Positions 52,145-62,660 of a stretch of 64,000 bases of DNA are shown here, piece after piece. Within the stretch, counting starts at the first letter, position 1. Every line of letters starts with the position of its first letter. The DNA is from Pantoea sp. Lij88 (GTDB lineage Bacteria > Pseudomonadota > Gammaproteobacteria > Enterobacterales > Enterobacteriaceae), in contig NZ_CP118267.1 of assembly GCF_030062155.1 (NCBI RefSeq), forward strand, positions 434,001-498,000, read 5' to 3'. The translations under genes and the position numbers were made by a program. Below the pieces are notes generated by a model. The model made no database searches. It was not told the origin of the DNA and worked only from the letters and a program-made list of their open reading frames with translations.

Positions 52145-52925
52145 AATCAGCCACCTCAGCAAACACTACGCTGGCGCACCCGCGCCAGCTCTGGACGACA
52201 TCTCACTCACCATTGAAGAGGGCACCATCTTTGGCATCCTCGGGCGGAGCGGGGCAGGTAAAAGCACGCTGCTGCGCTGCCTGAACCGGCTGGAAAGCCC
52301 TTCCAGCGGGCGGATTGAGATTGACGGGCAGGATCTCGCCACGATGGGCCTGGCGCAACTGCGTCAGAAACGTCAGCAGATGGGGATGATCTTCCAGCAC
52401 TTCAATCTGCTGCATTCGCGCAACGTGCATGACAACGTCGATCTGGCGCTGGAGATTGCCGGTGTGCGAGCGGCGGAGCGCCGTCAGCGGGTCGCCTCGC
52501 TGCTGAAGCTGGTGGGGCTGGAATCGTCTGGCAAAGCCTGGCCGTCGCAACTCTCAGGCGGACAGAAACAGCGCGTCGGCATCGCCCGCGCCCTGGCCGC
52601 CCGACCCCGTTATCTGCTGTGCGATGAGGCGACCAGCGCGCTGGATCCTGAAACCACCACCTCGATTCTTGATCTGCTGGCCGACATTCAGCAGCAGCTC
52701 GGTATCACTATCGTGCTGATTACCCATGAAATGGCGGTGGTAAAGCGTATCTGTGACGGTGCGGCGCTGCTGGAGAATGGCCAGCTGATCGAAAGCGGCA
52801 CGCTGAGCCAGATTATGGGACGTGAAGAAGGTCGCCTGCGCAAAATGTTGCTGAAAGATGGCGAGGCAGACCGGGCGTTTATCGAAAAATATCAGCGTGA
52901 GGCATTAACACGATGCGTAGCATGA
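52137..52925 (+). CDS. MetN-type ABC ATPase without NIL domain, set 2
   Basis: A 262-aa ATPase with Walker [10 protein letters not shown], signature [15 protein letters not shown] and Walker [13 protein letters not shown]. It stops shortly after the conserved ABC core, so the substrate-sensing C-terminal NIL domain of MetN is absent. The ATG at 52137 overlaps the binding-protein stop by 8 bp; the next permease ATG overlaps its stop by 4 bp. Confidence 0.9.
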   Translation: MIKISHLSKHYAGAPAPALDDISLTIEEGTIFGILGRSGAGKSTLLRCLNRLESPSSGRIEIDGQDLATMGLAQLRQKRQQMGMIFQHFNLLHSRNVHDNVDLALEIAGVRAAERRQRVASLLKLVGLESSGKAWPSQLSGGQKQRVGIARALAARPRYLLCDEATSALDPETTTSILDLLADIQQQLGITIVLITHEMAVVKRICDGAALLENGQLIESGTLSQIMGREEGRLRKMLLKDGEADRAFIEKYQREALTRCVA

Positions 52926-53581
52926 GTAGTGCACGGTTTCAGGAACTGCTGCTGAACGCCACGGGCGAAACCCTCTACATGGTGCTGCTGGCGGCCCTTT
53001 TTACGGTGGCAATAGGCCTGCCGGTGGGCGTACTGCTGTTTCTGACCCGGCCGAAAGGTATTCTGCCGAATCGCGCAATTTCACTGCTGCTGAATGCGCT
53101 GGTGAATACCGGACGTGCGCTGCCGTTTGTGGTGCTGCTGATCGCGCTGATCCCCTTTACCCGCTTGCTGGTCGGCACCACCCTGGGCAGCACCGCCGCG
53201 ATTGTGCCGATTACCCTGGGCGCATTTCCCTTCTTTGCCCGCATCGTAGAGAACGCGCTGGATGAGGTCGATCGTGGCCGCATCGAGGCGGTGGTCTCGA
53301 TGGGCGGCACGCTGTGGCATATCGTCAGCCGGGTGTTGCTGCCGGAAGCGCTGCCCGCGCTGGTGGCCGGAATTACCCTGACCATTGTGATGCTGATTGG
53401 CTTCTCGGCGATGGCGGGCGTGGTCGGTGGCGGCGGACTGGGGGATCTGGCGATTCGTTACGGCTATCAGCGTTTCGACAATCAGATCATGGCGGCCACC
53501 ATTGTGGTGCTGCTGGCACTGGTGATGCTGATTCAGAAACTCGGCGACCGGCTGGTGCGCTCGCTGGCTTATCGTCGTTAA
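52922..53581 (+). CDS. MetI-type ABC permease, set 2
   Basis: A 219-aa inner-membrane permease with about five TM segments: [55 protein letters not shown] and [24 protein letters not shown]. The ATG at 52922 forms a 4-bp ATGA overlap with the ATPase gene; the ATG at 52913 is an alternative. It is the partner of the set 2 ATPase and binding protein. Confidence 0.9.
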   Translation: MSSARFQELLLNATGETLYMVLLAALFTVAIGLPVGVLLFLTRPKGILPNRAISLLLNALVNTGRALPFVVLLIALIPFTRLLVGTTLGSTAAIVPITLGAFPFFARIVENALDEVDRGRIEAVVSMGGTLWHIVSRVLLPEALPALVAGITLTIVMLIGFSAMAGVVGGGGLGDLAIRYGYQRFDNQIMAATIVVLLALVMLIQKLGDRLVRSLAYRR

Positions 53582-53590
53582 GGAGTAACT

Positions 53591-54661
53591 ATGTTTCGTG
53601 TGATGTCGCCGAAAGGCTATCTGCAGCGGCCCGGCCTTCGGGCTGAGACAGGGAAGATTATCCGGCCGCTGGCCTCGCATATTCATATCTTCACGTCGCC
53701 GCGCGCCTGGGAAGCGGTAAACCCGGCATTGAGCATCAGTCTGGAACAGGCGGGTATTCGCTGGCAGCTCGATTTTCTGACCGGAGAGTGTACCGATGCG
53801 GCGATCGCGGCGCTGCAACAACAGGTGCAGACGCACGGAGCTACCCTGATTCTGGCCGTCGGTGGCGGGCGGGTGCTGGACTGTGCCAAAGCGGTCAACG
53901 ACGCCCTGCCGGATATCCGGCTGGTGAACGTTGCGACGCTGGCCGCAACCTGTGCCGCCTGGTCGCCGCTGGCGATTATTTATGATGAACAGGGCGGCCA
54001 TCTGCGCAGCCAGCCTCTCAACGCCATGCCGGAGTGGATTCTGGTGGATAGCGAAGTGATCGCCCGAAGCGATGTGCGCTATCTGCGGTCCGGTATTGTC
54101 GATGCGCTGGCGAAATGGTTTGAGTTTGAGCCTTATCAGCGACAGACGCCGCACCGGATGGCGATGGATCTCAAAGTCTCTGCCGCCTGGCAGGCGGTGA
54201 CGGTGCTTAAACAGTGGGGCGAAAAGGCTGTGGCCGACAACATCAGTCAGCAGGTCACGCCAGCGCTGGAGAAGGTGATCGAAGCCAACATTGTGCTGGC
54301 GGGACTGGCAAACAGTATTCAGGATGCGATGGCGACCCCCGGCTTTGCCCATGTTATCCACGATCGTCTCACTCACCAGCCTGAACTGCATCACTGGCTG
54401 CATGGCGAAAAAGTCGGTTTCAGCCTGCTGATTCAATCCTGGATTGAACAGCAGGGAAAGCAGGTCGATCCGGACCTGATGGCGTTGCTGCGCCGTTTTC
54501 ACTCGCCCCTGACGCTGCCCGCGGCAATCAATGCCGACAGAGTCCGGCAGATTGCGCAGCAGATCCGCTTTCCTTCGGCCAGCCTGGCGCATCTTCCTTT
54601 TACGTTCGACTCTCATCTGCTTGAGCAGGCCTTTCTGGCGACCGGTGCGCCTGAACAGTAA
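53591..54661 (+). CDS. YbdH/HcxA-like iron-containing dehydrogenase
   Basis: A 356-aa member of the iron-containing ADH/glycerol dehydrogenase family, most like E. coli YbdH (hydroxycarboxylate dehydrogenase HcxA). Nucleotide region: LILAVGGGRVLDCAKAV; NVATLAATCAAWSPLAIIYD; metal-binding Asp/His around GIVDALAKWFEFEP and FAHVIHD. It would reduce 2-oxoacids to 2-hydroxyacids. AAGGAGTAACT precedes the ATG, 9 bp after metI set 2, so it is the last gene of the cluster. In E. coli ybdH sits near ybdL, a methionine aminotransferase. Confidence 0.78.
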   Translation: MFRVMSPKGYLQRPGLRAETGKIIRPLASHIHIFTSPRAWEAVNPALSISLEQAGIRWQLDFLTGECTDAAIAALQQQVQTHGATLILAVGGGRVLDCAKAVNDALPDIRLVNVATLAATCAAWSPLAIIYDEQGGHLRSQPLNAMPEWILVDSEVIARSDVRYLRSGIVDALAKWFEFEPYQRQTPHRMAMDLKVSAAWQAVTVLKQWGEKAVADNISQQVTPALEKVIEANIVLAGLANSIQDAMATPGFAHVIHDRLTHQPELHHWLHGEKVGFSLLIQSWIEQQGKQVDPDLMALLRRFHSPLTLPAAINADRVRQIAQQIRFPSASLAHLPFTFDSHLLEQAFLATGAPEQ

Positions 54662-54708
54662 ATGCGGTCCGCAAATTCAGCAGTCGTTACGGCTTGATAA
54701 CCTACCAA

Positions 54709-54734
54709 TAGTAACTTACCTTTAGTAGCTTAAT
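54709..54734. promoter_or_regulatory. Direct repeats upstream of the quinone reductase-TetR pair
   Basis: TAGTAACTTACC (54709-54720) and TAGTAGCTTAAT (54723-54734) repeat with a 14-bp period, and TAGTAACTT recurs at 54772-54780 inside the gene start. Possible binding sites for the TetR regulator encoded in this operon, though the sites are direct, not palindromic. Confidence 0.3.
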
Positions 54735-54758
54735 GGCTGACAAGGTAAGGTGACGACG

Positions 54759-55361
54759 ATGCATGCATTAATAGTAACTTCCCATCCCAACCAGGATGCG
54801 CATACCCACCGCGTAGCGGACCAGCTGGCGCAGGGCATCATGGCGACCGGCCAGCACACGGCGGAAAAGGCCGATCTGGCGGCTGAAGGGTTTGATCCCC
54901 GTTTCACGCTCAGCGATCACCAGCTTTTCAACGGGCAGGGGGTGGCGACGCCCGATGTGCTGGCTGAACAGCAGCGGCTGGATCGCGCCGATGCGCTGGT
55001 GCTGGTCTATCCGGTTTACTGGTGGTCATTCCCGGCACAGCTCAAAGGCTGGATCGACCGGGTCTTCATCGCGGGCTGGGCCTTTGATGAGCAGGATGGC
55101 CAGCTGGTTAAACGCCTTGGGCATCTTCCCGTCCATCTGGTGGCAATTGGTGCAGCGGAAACCCGTACTTTTCTGCGGCGCGGCTATTTCGCCAGCATGC
55201 GGAATCAGATTGATAACGGCATCTTTGACTTCTGTGGTGCGCCGGTGGTCACCAGCGAGCTGTTGCTGAGCGGCGATGAAGGTTATCCTGAGTCGCACTA
55301 TCAGCTGGCGCAGCAACTGGGTCAGCGTGTGTTCACCCCTCAGGAAAAACATGACCGTTGA
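54759..55361 (+). CDS. Flavodoxin-like NAD(P)H:quinone oxidoreductase (MdaB/KefF-like)
   Basis: A 200-aa FMN/FAD reductase of the flavodoxin_2 family. Signatures: ALIVTSHPNQDAHTHRVADQL, FTLSDHQLFNGQG, ALVLVYPVYWWSFPAQLKGWIDRVF (flavin-binding) and the C-terminal RGYFASMRNQIDNGIFDFCGAPVV. It would carry out two-electron quinone reduction. The ATG at 54759 is chosen (AAGGTGACGACG upstream). The TetR gene overlaps its end by 11 bp. Confidence 0.85.
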   Translation: MHALIVTSHPNQDAHTHRVADQLAQGIMATGQHTAEKADLAAEGFDPRFTLSDHQLFNGQGVATPDVLAEQQRLDRADALVLVYPVYWWSFPAQLKGWIDRVFIAGWAFDEQDGQLVKRLGHLPVHLVAIGAAETRTFLRRGYFASMRNQIDNGIFDFCGAPVVTSELLLSGDEGYPESHYQLAQQLGQRVFTPQEKHDR

Positions 55362-55959
55362 AAAAACACCCCGTAAGCGTCTGTCACGCGAGGCCCGACG
55401 CAGGCAGTTGTCGGATGTCGCGTGGCAGATTCTGCAAACCGAAGGCAGCGAGGCGCTGACCCTGGCGCGGGTCGGCGAAGCGGCGGGAGTCAGTAAACCG
55501 GTGGTGTATGACCATTTCACCACCCGTCATGGGCTGCTGGCGGCCTTGTATGACGATTTTGATCGCCGCCAGACCGAACTCATGGAAGCGGCGATGAATG
55601 CCGCACCGATGCAGCTGCAACAAAAAGCGGAAGTGCTCGCTGCCTGCTACGTCGACTGCGTGATGACCGAGGGGCGCGAAATACCGGAACTCATTTCAGC
55701 GCTGAGCACCTCACCGGAGCTGGCGGCCGTTAAACGCCACTATCAGCTCGACTATATCGCCCGCTGTCAGCGCTGGTTTGCGCCTTTCGCTGACCGCCGC
55801 AGGATTCCTGAAGCCGGCATGTGGGGCCTGCTGGGCGGCGCAGATGCCATCGCCGGCGCGGTGGCACGCGGCGATGTTGGCAAACCGGACGGCGAGCAGG
55901 CGATCACGGCCATGGTCGTGGCGCTGGTGGCAGGCAGTCGTGCGTCGGGATCGGCGTAG
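55351..55959 (+). CDS. TetR family regulator
   Basis: A 202-aa protein with the N-terminal TetR HTH (RRRQLSDVAWQILQTEGSEALTLARVGEAAGVSKPVVYDHFTTRHGLLAALYDDF, about 13-65) and an all-helical ligand domain. The ATG at 55351 overlaps the quinone reductase stop by 11 bp, so the two are coexpressed and it probably represses their promoter in the absence of an inducer (a quinone or electrophile). Confidence 0.88.
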   Translation: MTVEKTPRKRLSREARRRQLSDVAWQILQTEGSEALTLARVGEAAGVSKPVVYDHFTTRHGLLAALYDDFDRRQTELMEAAMNAAPMQLQQKAEVLAACYVDCVMTEGREIPELISALSTSPELAAVKRHYQLDYIARCQRWFAPFADRRRIPEAGMWGLLGGADAIAGAVARGDVGKPDGEQAITAMVVALVAGSRASGSA

Positions 55960-55962
55960 CCT

Positions 55963-55986
55963 AAAAAAGGCGGCCCGCAGGCCGCC
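55963..55986 (-). terminator. Rho-independent terminator of malEFG
   Basis: On the minus strand: stem GGCGGCC (complement of 55980-55986) with GGCCGCC (complement of 55969-55975), 4-nt loop, then a T-run (complement of 55963-55968). It lies between tetR and malG, convergent. Confidence 0.85.
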
Positions 55987-56044
55987 GAATCATTCAACCA
56001 CAACAGGCGTTGTGTAAGCAGTGGCAACGTACAATGATGATCGT

Positions 56045-56935
56045 TTAGCCTTTCACCCCGCCCGCGGTTAAGCCGCTCACCAGCCAGCGCTGTGCCAGCA
56101 GGAACACCAGGGTAATCGGAATCGCAGAGAGCACCGCCGCGGCGGCAAAATCTCCCCATAAATAGTTCTGCGGATTGAGGTACTGCTGCATGCCGACCGC
56201 CAGGGTGTAGCTGTTCACGTCGCGCAGCAGCAGCGACGCCACCGGCACTTCCGTCACCGCAGCGATAAACGCCAGAATAAACACCACCGCCAGAATCGGC
56301 ACCGACAGCGGCAGCAGCACCAGCCGGAACGCCTGCCACGGCGTTGCGCCATCCAGCGCGGCGGCCTCTTCCAGTGACCCGTCGATCGTTTCGAAATAGC
56401 CTTTGATGGTCCAGACATGCAGCGCGATCCCCCCCAGATAGGCGAAGATCACCCCACCGTGGGTATTCAGCCCGATGAAAGGCAGATACTGGCCGAGACG
56501 ATCAAATAAGGCATAGAGCGCCACCAGTGATAGTACCGCCGGGAACATCTGGAAAATCAGCATCCCCTTTAGCAGGCTGGCGCGACCAGTAAAGCGCATG
56601 CGGGCAAACGCATAGGCGCAGGTGGTGGAGAGCGCCACAATGCCCAGCGCACTGATCGCCGCAATCTTGATCGAGTTCCATAACCACAGCAGCACCGGGA
56701 AGGGCGGCGGTGTTACGCTTCCATCCGCATGTTCCACGCTAAAACCCAGCGCCAGCCGCCAGTGCTCCCAGGAGATCTGCTCCGGAATCAGGCTGCCGGT
56801 GGCGAAGTTACCGGCACGCAGGGAAATCGCGATCACCATCAGCAGCGGGAAGAGAATCGCCGCGATAAATAACAGCAGCAGCAGATGCGTGGTGAACAGA
56901 CGCAGCCGTTGTGATTTAGGTTGTACCATTGCCAT
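56045..56935 (-). CDS. malG: Maltose/maltodextrin ABC permease MalG
   Basis: A 296-aa inner-membrane protein with about six TM segments. The EAA loop is [23 protein letters not shown]; the N-terminal [25 protein letters not shown] and the C-terminal [15 protein letters not shown] match MalG. Third gene of malEFG, 32 bp after malF. Confidence 0.95.
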   Translation of the reverse strand: MAMVQPKSQRLRLFTTHLLLLLFIAAILFPLLMVIAISLRAGNFATGSLIPEQISWEHWRLALGFSVEHADGSVTPPPFPVLLWLWNSIKIAAISALGIVALSTTCAYAFARMRFTGRASLLKGMLIFQMFPAVLSLVALYALFDRLGQYLPFIGLNTHGGVIFAYLGGIALHVWTIKGYFETIDGSLEEAAALDGATPWQAFRLVLLPLSVPILAVVFILAFIAAVTEVPVASLLLRDVNSYTLAVGMQQYLNPQNYLWGDFAAAAVLSAIPITLVFLLAQRWLVSGLTAGGVKG

Positions 56936-56967
56936 AACAACTCCTTAGCGCCCGGTCCGTCAGGCTA

Positions 56968-58494
56968 TCAATCGAATTTCATCCGCGAGGCTTTGAGGTT
57001 AATCACCGCCAGCGCACCCACCAGCAGGAAGATCAGCGTCGCAATGGCGGCCGCCAGACCAAAGTCCTGCCCGCCGCCGCCCTCAAAGGCGATACGCCAG
57101 GTGTAGTTCACCAGCAAATCGGTATAACCGGCTGGCGTGGTGGTGCCGAGGCGATCCGGCCCGCCGTTGGTCAGTAACTGCACCAGCACAAAGTTATTAA
57201 AGTTGAAGGCAAAGCTGGCAATCATCAGCGGCATCAGTGGCTTCAGCAGCAGCGGCAGCGTAATCAGAAAGAAATTCTGCAGCGGCCCAGCACCGTCCAT
57301 TGCCGAGGCCTCATAGAGGTCGTCCGGAATCGCTTTCAGCAGCCCCATGCAGAGGATCATCATGTAGGGGTAGCCGAGCCAGGTATTCACGATAATCAGC
57401 ATGGCGCGCGCCAGCGTCGGATCGCTGAACCAGGCGGGCTTCACACCAGACAGCGCGCTGAGCATCACGTTTATCTCACCAAAACTCTGGTTAAACAGCC
57501 CTTTGAAAATCAGAATCGAGATAAACGCCGGAACGGCATAGGGCAGAATCAGCATCACCCGATAGACCGCTTTGCCGCGCAATGCTTCCCACTGCACCAG
57601 ACAGGCCAGCACCATGCCCACGGCGACGGTCAGCACCACGGTGATCAGCGAGAAGAGCAGCGTCCAGCCAAATATTGCCAGGAACGGCTTCTGAATCCCT
57701 TCGTCAGTAAACACCCGCACAAAGTTTTTCCAGCCGGTATTCACAGTGAAGCCAGGGCTTAAGGTCTCGTTGCCCCCGTTATTATCCGCGTTCACGGCCT
57801 GATAGAAGCCGGTCTGCGGATTGGCACGGTAATGCGTGCCGCTCTGCTGGTTAATCAGCTCGTCCTGCGCGCCAACCCGATAGAGTGGCTGGGTGCCGGA
57901 GAACTGACGCAGCGAACTCATCCGCAGCTGACGGCCATCCGGCAGCTCAGCGCGGATCTGGCTCAGCGCCTGACGATTCGTGGTGATGACTCTTAAGGTC
58001 GCGCGTTCACCAGCGGGTGGCGTCGTGGCTGCCATTTTCAGCGTCTGTTCCGGGCCAAACTGAAAGGGCGGCGAGACAAAGTCGGCTTTGCCATCATTCA
58101 GCACCAGCTGCCAGCGATCGCCAGCCGGGAACAGTGAGAAACTGACCGCCTCACCCGACTGGAAGGTGCGGCCCAGCAGCACCTGCTGCGCCCGCTCAAA
58201 GGTGAGCTGGTTGGTGCTGCTGTAATTGGTAAAGGCGATGGCGATGGTGCAGGCGAGGGGGAACAGCACAAACAGCGCCATTCCGGCCACGCCGGGATAA
58301 ACATAACGCCACGCATAGGCGCGACGATTAGCAAAAATCCACAGCCCGGTCGCACTGAGGATCAGCGTCAGCAGCGCAAACAGATATTCGCCCTGCGCGT
58401 ACATCAGCACCAGCAGATAGCCGACCAGCAGACAGCAGATCCCGATGAGAACGCTTTTCAGCAACAGACTGCGCGTTTTCGGTTTTCCTGACAT
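56968..58494 (-). CDS. malF: Maltose/maltodextrin ABC permease MalF
   Basis: A 508-aa permease with N-terminal TM segments, the large periplasmic P2 loop characteristic of MalF (about 90-275) and the EAA loop YEASAMDGAGPLQNFFLITLPLLLKPL. E. coli MalF has 514 residues. The start ATG at 58494 (MSGKPKTRSLLLKSV) has TAAGGA upstream; an in-frame ATG at 58518 would add eight residues. Between malE and malG. Confidence 0.95.
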   Translation of the reverse strand: MSGKPKTRSLLLKSVLIGICCLLVGYLLVLMYAQGEYLFALLTLILSATGLWIFANRRAYAWRYVYPGVAGMALFVLFPLACTIAIAFTNYSSTNQLTFERAQQVLLGRTFQSGEAVSFSLFPAGDRWQLVLNDGKADFVSPPFQFGPEQTLKMAATTPPAGERATLRVITTNRQALSQIRAELPDGRQLRMSSLRQFSGTQPLYRVGAQDELINQQSGTHYRANPQTGFYQAVNADNNGGNETLSPGFTVNTGWKNFVRVFTDEGIQKPFLAIFGWTLLFSLITVVLTVAVGMVLACLVQWEALRGKAVYRVMLILPYAVPAFISILIFKGLFNQSFGEINVMLSALSGVKPAWFSDPTLARAMLIIVNTWLGYPYMMILCMGLLKAIPDDLYEASAMDGAGPLQNFFLITLPLLLKPLMPLMIASFAFNFNNFVLVQLLTNGGPDRLGTTTPAGYTDLLVNYTWRIAFEGGGGQDFGLAAAIATLIFLLVGALAVINLKASRMKFD

Positions 58495-58549
58495 GATGCG
58501 GTTTTCCTTAACGGTCACTCAGGCCGGGGATGACCCCGGCAGGGAAGGA

Positions 58550-59740
58550 TTACTTCTTCAGACGGGCCTGGGCATCTTTCAGTGCGGCGTCAACGCTCTG
58601 ACGTCCCCCCAGCGCGTTCAGGGTGGCGGTGCGCATCGCGTACCAGAAGGCCGCCATCTGCGGGATGTTCGGCATGATGTCGCCCTGTTTAGCGTTGCTC
58701 ATGGTGGCGGCGATACGCGGATCTTTCTCCAGCATCTGCTGGTAAGATTTCAGCGCCACGGCACCCAGCGGCTTGTCTTTGTTCACCGTTTCCAGTCCGG
58801 AATCGGTCAGCAGATAGTTCTCCAGGAACTCTTTCGCCAGCTCTTTATTAGGACTGGCGGCGTTGATCCCGGCACTCAGCACGCCGACAAAGGCTTTCGA
58901 GGGTTTACCGTTCAGCGTGGGCAGCTCCGTGACGCCATAGTCGATGCCACTCTTGTCGAGGTTGCCCCACGCCCACGGACCATTAACGGTCATGGCGGTT
59001 TCGCCTTTGTTAAAGGCGGCTTCAGCAATGGAGTAATCGGTGTCGGCATTCAGAGTTTTGGCTTTGACCTGATCCACCAGGAACTGCATGCCCGCTTTCG
59101 CCCCGGCGTTGTCGACGCCGACATCTTTCACGTCATAATGTCCGTCGGTGAGTTTAAAGGCGTAGGCCCCGCCAGCGGCCAGCAGTGGCCAGGTGAAGTA
59201 GGGCTCCTGCAGGTTAAACATGATGGCGCTTTTGCCTTTGGCGCGCAGTTGCCTGTCGAGACCCGCCATCTCTTCCCAGGTTTTTGGCGGGTTTGGCAGC
59301 AGCTTTTTGTTGTAGATCAGTGACAGCGCTTCAACCGAAATCGGATAGCCAATCAGCTTGCCGTCGAAGCGCACCGCGTCCCAGGTGAACGGGACGATCT
59401 TCTCGCGGAAGCTGGCATCCGGCGTTACTTCCGCCAGCAGGCCCGACTGCGCATAGCCGCCAAAACGGTCATGCGCCCAGAAGATAATGTCCGGGCCATC
59501 GCCGGTTGCCGCGACCTGCGGATACTTCTCTTCCATTTTGTCAGGATGTTCGACCGTGACTTTAATGCCGGTCTCCTTCTCAAATTTCTTACCCACTTCG
59601 GCCAGGCCGTTGTAGCCCTTGTCACCGTTAATCCAGATGACCAGTTTACCTTCCTCAATTTTTGCCATCGCGCTTGCTGAAAAGAGCACAGCAGAGAGGG
59701 TCGAAAGGGCCAGAATTCTTGCTCCGGTTTTCTTCGTCAT
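58550..59740 (-). CDS. malE: Maltose-binding protein MalE
   Basis: A 396-aa periplasmic binding protein: signal peptide ending [84 protein letters not shown], then the GSAS of the family. It closely resembles E. coli MalE (396 aa) over its whole length. It delivers maltose and maltodextrins to MalFGK2. First gene of malEFG, divergent from malK. Confidence 0.96.
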   Translation of the reverse strand: MTKKTGARILALSTLSAVLFSASAMAKIEEGKLVIWINGDKGYNGLAEVGKKFEKETGIKVTVEHPDKMEEKYPQVAATGDGPDIIFWAHDRFGGYAQSGLLAEVTPDASFREKIVPFTWDAVRFDGKLIGYPISVEALSLIYNKKLLPNPPKTWEEMAGLDRQLRAKGKSAIMFNLQEPYFTWPLLAAGGAYAFKLTDGHYDVKDVGVDNAGAKAGMQFLVDQVKAKTLNADTDYSIAEAAFNKGETAMTVNGPWAWGNLDKSGIDYGVTELPTLNGKPSKAFVGVLSAGINAASPNKELAKEFLENYLLTDSGLETVNKDKPLGAVALKSYQQMLEKDPRIAATMSNAKQGDIMPNIPQMAAFWYAMRTATLNALGGRQSVDAALKDAQARLKK

Positions 59741-60102
59741 AAATCCATCCTGTTAGCGGAAGTGGTGAATGCTCTGTCGGCATCATTGTGCGTATCCACA
59801 CCGGCATCTCATCCTCCTCCGCTCTACGCCCCTCACCCTGTCGCTGTGATCGCGCTGGCAAAAAGCGCCTGAAGCGGGGGGTTACGCGGCAAAAAATTCC
59901 TCGGGTCTGCGTCAGCGATCACAAAAAAGCGCCGCAGCGCGCGGGCCGCGCCCTCAGCATACGTTTCTCCTCCTCCCGCCTCCTCCCCCAGCAGTTTGCG
60001 TTATGGCGGAGGATGTTACCGATTGTTTCCTCTCGCATAGTGAGCCCCGGAACCCGTCTGCCGCTGGGCAGACACGACTATGCAGCTAAGAGGGAAGGGA
60101 TC
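59741..60102. promoter_or_regulatory. Divergent malE-malK control region
   Basis: A 362-bp region between malE and malK. On the minus strand there is a perfect MalT box GGGGAGGAGG (59979-59988) and next to it CGGGAGGAGG (59969-59978), spaced 10 bp; GCGGAGGAGG also occurs at 59813-59822 (minus). On the plus strand GCGGAGGATG (60006-60015) is a weaker box. CRP-like half-sites TGTGATCGC (59845-59853) and GCGATCACA (59915-59923) lie between. This is the E. coli malEp/malKp layout: MalT with maltotriose activates, with CRP. Confidence 0.75.
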
Positions 60103-61212
60103 ATGGCGAGCGTTGTGTTACGCAATGTCACGAAAGCCTGGGGCGATACGGTGGTGTCGAAAGATATCGACCTCACTATTCGTGAAGGGGAATTTGTTGT
60201 TTTCGTCGGCCCATCAGGCTGTGGCAAATCGACGCTGCTGCGCATGATTGCCGGACTGGAAACCATCACCAGCGGCGAGCTGTTAATCGGCGACCAGCGG
60301 ATGAATGACGTGCCGCCCGCTGAACGCGGCATCGGCATGGTGTTTCAGTCCTATGCGCTCTATCCCCATCTGTCGGTGGCGGAAAATATGTCTTTCGGCC
60401 TGAAGCTGGCTGGCGTGAAAAAAGCGGAGATCCATCAGCGCGTTAATCAGGTGGCAGAAATTCTGCAACTGGCGCACCTGCTCGATCGCCGGCCCAAAGC
60501 CCTCTCTGGCGGTCAGCGTCAGCGCGTGGCGATTGGCCGCACGCTGGTGGCCGAACCGCGCGTCTTCCTGCTGGATGAACCGCTGTCGAACCTCGATGCC
60601 GCGCTACGCGTCCAGATGCGGATTGAGATCTCCCGTCTGCATAAGCGCCTGAAGCGCACCATGATTTACGTCACCCACGATCAGATCGAAGCGATGACGC
60701 TGGCTGACAAGATCGTGGTGCTGGATGCCGGGCGCATTGCGCAGGTCGGCAAGCCGCTTGAGTTGTACCACTATCCTGCTAACCGCTTTGTCGCCGGGTT
60801 TATCGGCTCACCAAAAATGAACTTCCTGCCGGTCAAAGTGACCGCCACCGCCATCGATCAGGTTCAGGTGCGGCTGCCGAATCAGCAGCTGGTCTGGCTG
60901 CCGGTTGACAGTGCCGGGGTGCAGGTCGGCAGCAACATGTCACTGGGTATTCGCCCGGAACATCTGCTCTCCAGCGATATCGCCGACGTCACCCTGGAAG
61001 GGGAAGTGCAGGTGGTGGAACAGCTGGGGCATGAAACACAAATCCACATCGAGATTCCCGCTATCCGTCAGAACCTGGTCTACCGCCAGGAGGACGTCGT
61101 GCTGGTAAAAGAGGGCGCCATCCTCGGTATTGGCCTGCCGCCCGAGCGTTGTCACCTGTTCCGTGAGGACGGGAGCGCGTGCCGCAGGTTGTATCAGGAG
61201 CCGGGTGTTTAG
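60103..61212 (+). CDS. malK: Maltose/maltodextrin ABC ATPase MalK
   Basis: A 369-aa ATPase: Walker [10 protein letters not shown], signature [15 protein letters not shown], Walker [15 protein letters not shown]-loop YVTHDQ, and a regulatory C-terminal domain (about 235-369; [23 protein letters not shown]). ATG at 60103 after AGAGGGAAGGGATC; the frame is open further upstream but that part lies in the control region. MalK also ties transport to MalT activity in E. coli. Confidence 0.96.
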   Translation: MASVVLRNVTKAWGDTVVSKDIDLTIREGEFVVFVGPSGCGKSTLLRMIAGLETITSGELLIGDQRMNDVPPAERGIGMVFQSYALYPHLSVAENMSFGLKLAGVKKAEIHQRVNQVAEILQLAHLLDRRPKALSGGQRQRVAIGRTLVAEPRVFLLDEPLSNLDAALRVQMRIEISRLHKRLKRTMIYVTHDQIEAMTLADKIVVLDAGRIAQVGKPLELYHYPANRFVAGFIGSPKMNFLPVKVTATAIDQVQVRLPNQQLVWLPVDSAGVQVGSNMSLGIRPEHLLSSDIADVTLEGEVQVVEQLGHETQIHIEIPAIRQNLVYRQEDVVLVKEGAILGIGLPPERCHLFREDGSACRRLYQEPGV

Positions 61213-61251
61213 CCCTGCCAAAACAATAAAAGCAATGACCTCAGGAGATAG

Positions 61252-62556
<1,305 letters not shown>

Positions 62557-62605
62557 GCCAGAACCTGTTCTGACGGGCGCGGTGACGCGCCTTATGGATC
62601 TCTTT

Positions 62606-62642
62606 GGTCGCGGTGTGCCATTGCCTGGTTCACACCGCGACC
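62606..62642 (+). repeat. Intergenic hairpin between lamB and malM
   Basis: Perfect 12-bp stem GGTCGCGGTGTG (62606-62617) / CACACCGCGACC (62631-62642), loop of 13 nt. It may protect lamB mRNA or attenuate transcription into malM. E. coli has a palindromic unit in the same place. Confidence 0.7.
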
Positions 62643-62660
62643 TGCAATAAGGTACGCATA

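Noticed and set aside
53081..54616. A 511-codon open frame on the minus strand across metI set 2 and the HcxA-like gene
   Set aside because: It is antisense to two clearly conserved genes and its translation is rich in His, Arg and Gln with no domain, typical of an antisense shadow in high-GC DNA.
58445..59323. A 292-codon open frame on the plus strand opposite malE
   Set aside because: It is complementary to malE, which is conserved over its whole length; there is no ribosome site or recognisable domain.
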